Assembly: GCA_014238625.1 (NCBI GenBank)
Contig: JABAAS010000081.1
Location: 1-5,098, forward strand
Direction: 5' to 3'
Source: Alphaproteobacteria bacterium
GTDB lineage: Bacteria > Pseudomonadota > Alphaproteobacteria > JABAAW01
DNA length: 5,098 nt
Of this stretch, positions 5,026 through 5,098 are shown piece by piece. The notes under the pieces were generated by a model that saw nothing but the letters and a program-made list of their open reading frames with translations, did not search any database and had not been told where the DNA came from. The position numbers and the translations under genes are program-made. The first letter of the stretch is position 1. The number at the start of each line of letters is the position of its first letter.

Positions 5026-5098
5026 ATCCTTCGCCAATCCTCGCAAAGACCCTCGCAAAGAGTTGGAGGCTGGTAGACCCGCTCGCATGCGCTCGATA
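5012..5098 (+). other. trpE: Probable continuation of trpE in the next frame (partial, open at window end)
   Basis: The frame beginning TTT at 5012 is open through the last base, giving 29 codons and ending with LEAGRPARMRSI. TrpE proteins have a variable linker here, then a helix rich in Ala, Arg and Glu with an ARxR-like pattern (for example EAARARI), which this resembles. Removing one T from 5012-5014 would join the frames as LVSLVASGKSF. The third frame is also open here, but its translation (LPQVNPSPILAK and onward) looks less like TrpE. Only 29 residues are visible, so the assignment is tentative. Confidence 0.5.
5039..5062 (+). repeat. 12-bp tandem duplication in the trpE continuation
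   Basis: CCTCGCAAAGAC (5039-5050) is followed by CCTCGCAAAGAG (5051-5062), 11 of 12 identical. In the continuation frame it reads PRKD-PRKE. The unit of 12 keeps frame, which is mild support that this stretch is or recently was translated. Confidence 0.8.

Noticed and set aside
5012..5098. Programmed ribosomal frameshift in trpE
   Set aside because: A T-run of three and a 9-bp repeat are not a recognised slippery site, I know of no such control in trpE, and a mutation or read error is simpler.

Overview
The window reads as ordinary core-metabolism DNA from a Gram-negative bacterium, most likely an alphaproteobacterium. This rests on two things. The oxidoreductase, the PpiD-type chaperone and the TrpE fragment all read like alphaproteobacterial homologues from memory of those families. 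The order ppiD then trpE is also a familiar alphaproteobacterial arrangement, with trpG/trpD/trpC usually following. Base composition looks intermediate. Coding strands lean to G and T at third positions, especially in the first two genes. No mobile element, CRISPR array, rRNA or tRNA is visible.

Layout, all genes on the + strand. Positions 1-315 are non-coding: three copies of a 51-bp tandem repeat, each with a hairpin-forming inverted repeat, decay into a degenerate fourth copy; an AT-rich stretch with a TATAAT box follows. Positions 316-1167 encode an inositol-monophosphatase-family phosphatase. Positions 1168-1286 are an AT-rich spacer with two palindromes and a plausible promoter. Positions 1287-2243 encode a 3-hydroxyisobutyrate-dehydrogenase-family oxidoreductase. 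Only 22 bp later comes a membrane-anchored PpiD-like peptidyl-prolyl isomerase at 2266-4323. After an 87-bp spacer with a hairpin next to the start codon comes the 5' part of trpE, at 4411. The trpE frame is broken at 5012-5025 and appears to continue in the next frame to the window edge.

The genes do not form one pathway. The oxidoreductase and ppiD look co-transcribed by spacing. PpiD would help outer-membrane and periplasmic proteins fold, and trpE starts tryptophan synthesis from chorismate.

The most unusual property is the density of short, nearly perfect tandem duplications. They sit at every gene junction, and at all three complete genes they include or abut the stop codon. Inside coding regions, the repeat units I found are 9 or 12 bp, which keeps frame; in spacers they are 8, 10, 14 and 51 bp as well as 9 and 12. 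This suggests a genome with frequent slippage duplication filtered by selection on reading frame. The trpE frame break lies at the edge of one such array. I see no convincing new defence or mobile system. The best leads are the repeat behaviour, the trpE break, the alternative hairpins before trpE, and a cysteine-rich mini-ORF overlapping the phosphatase start.
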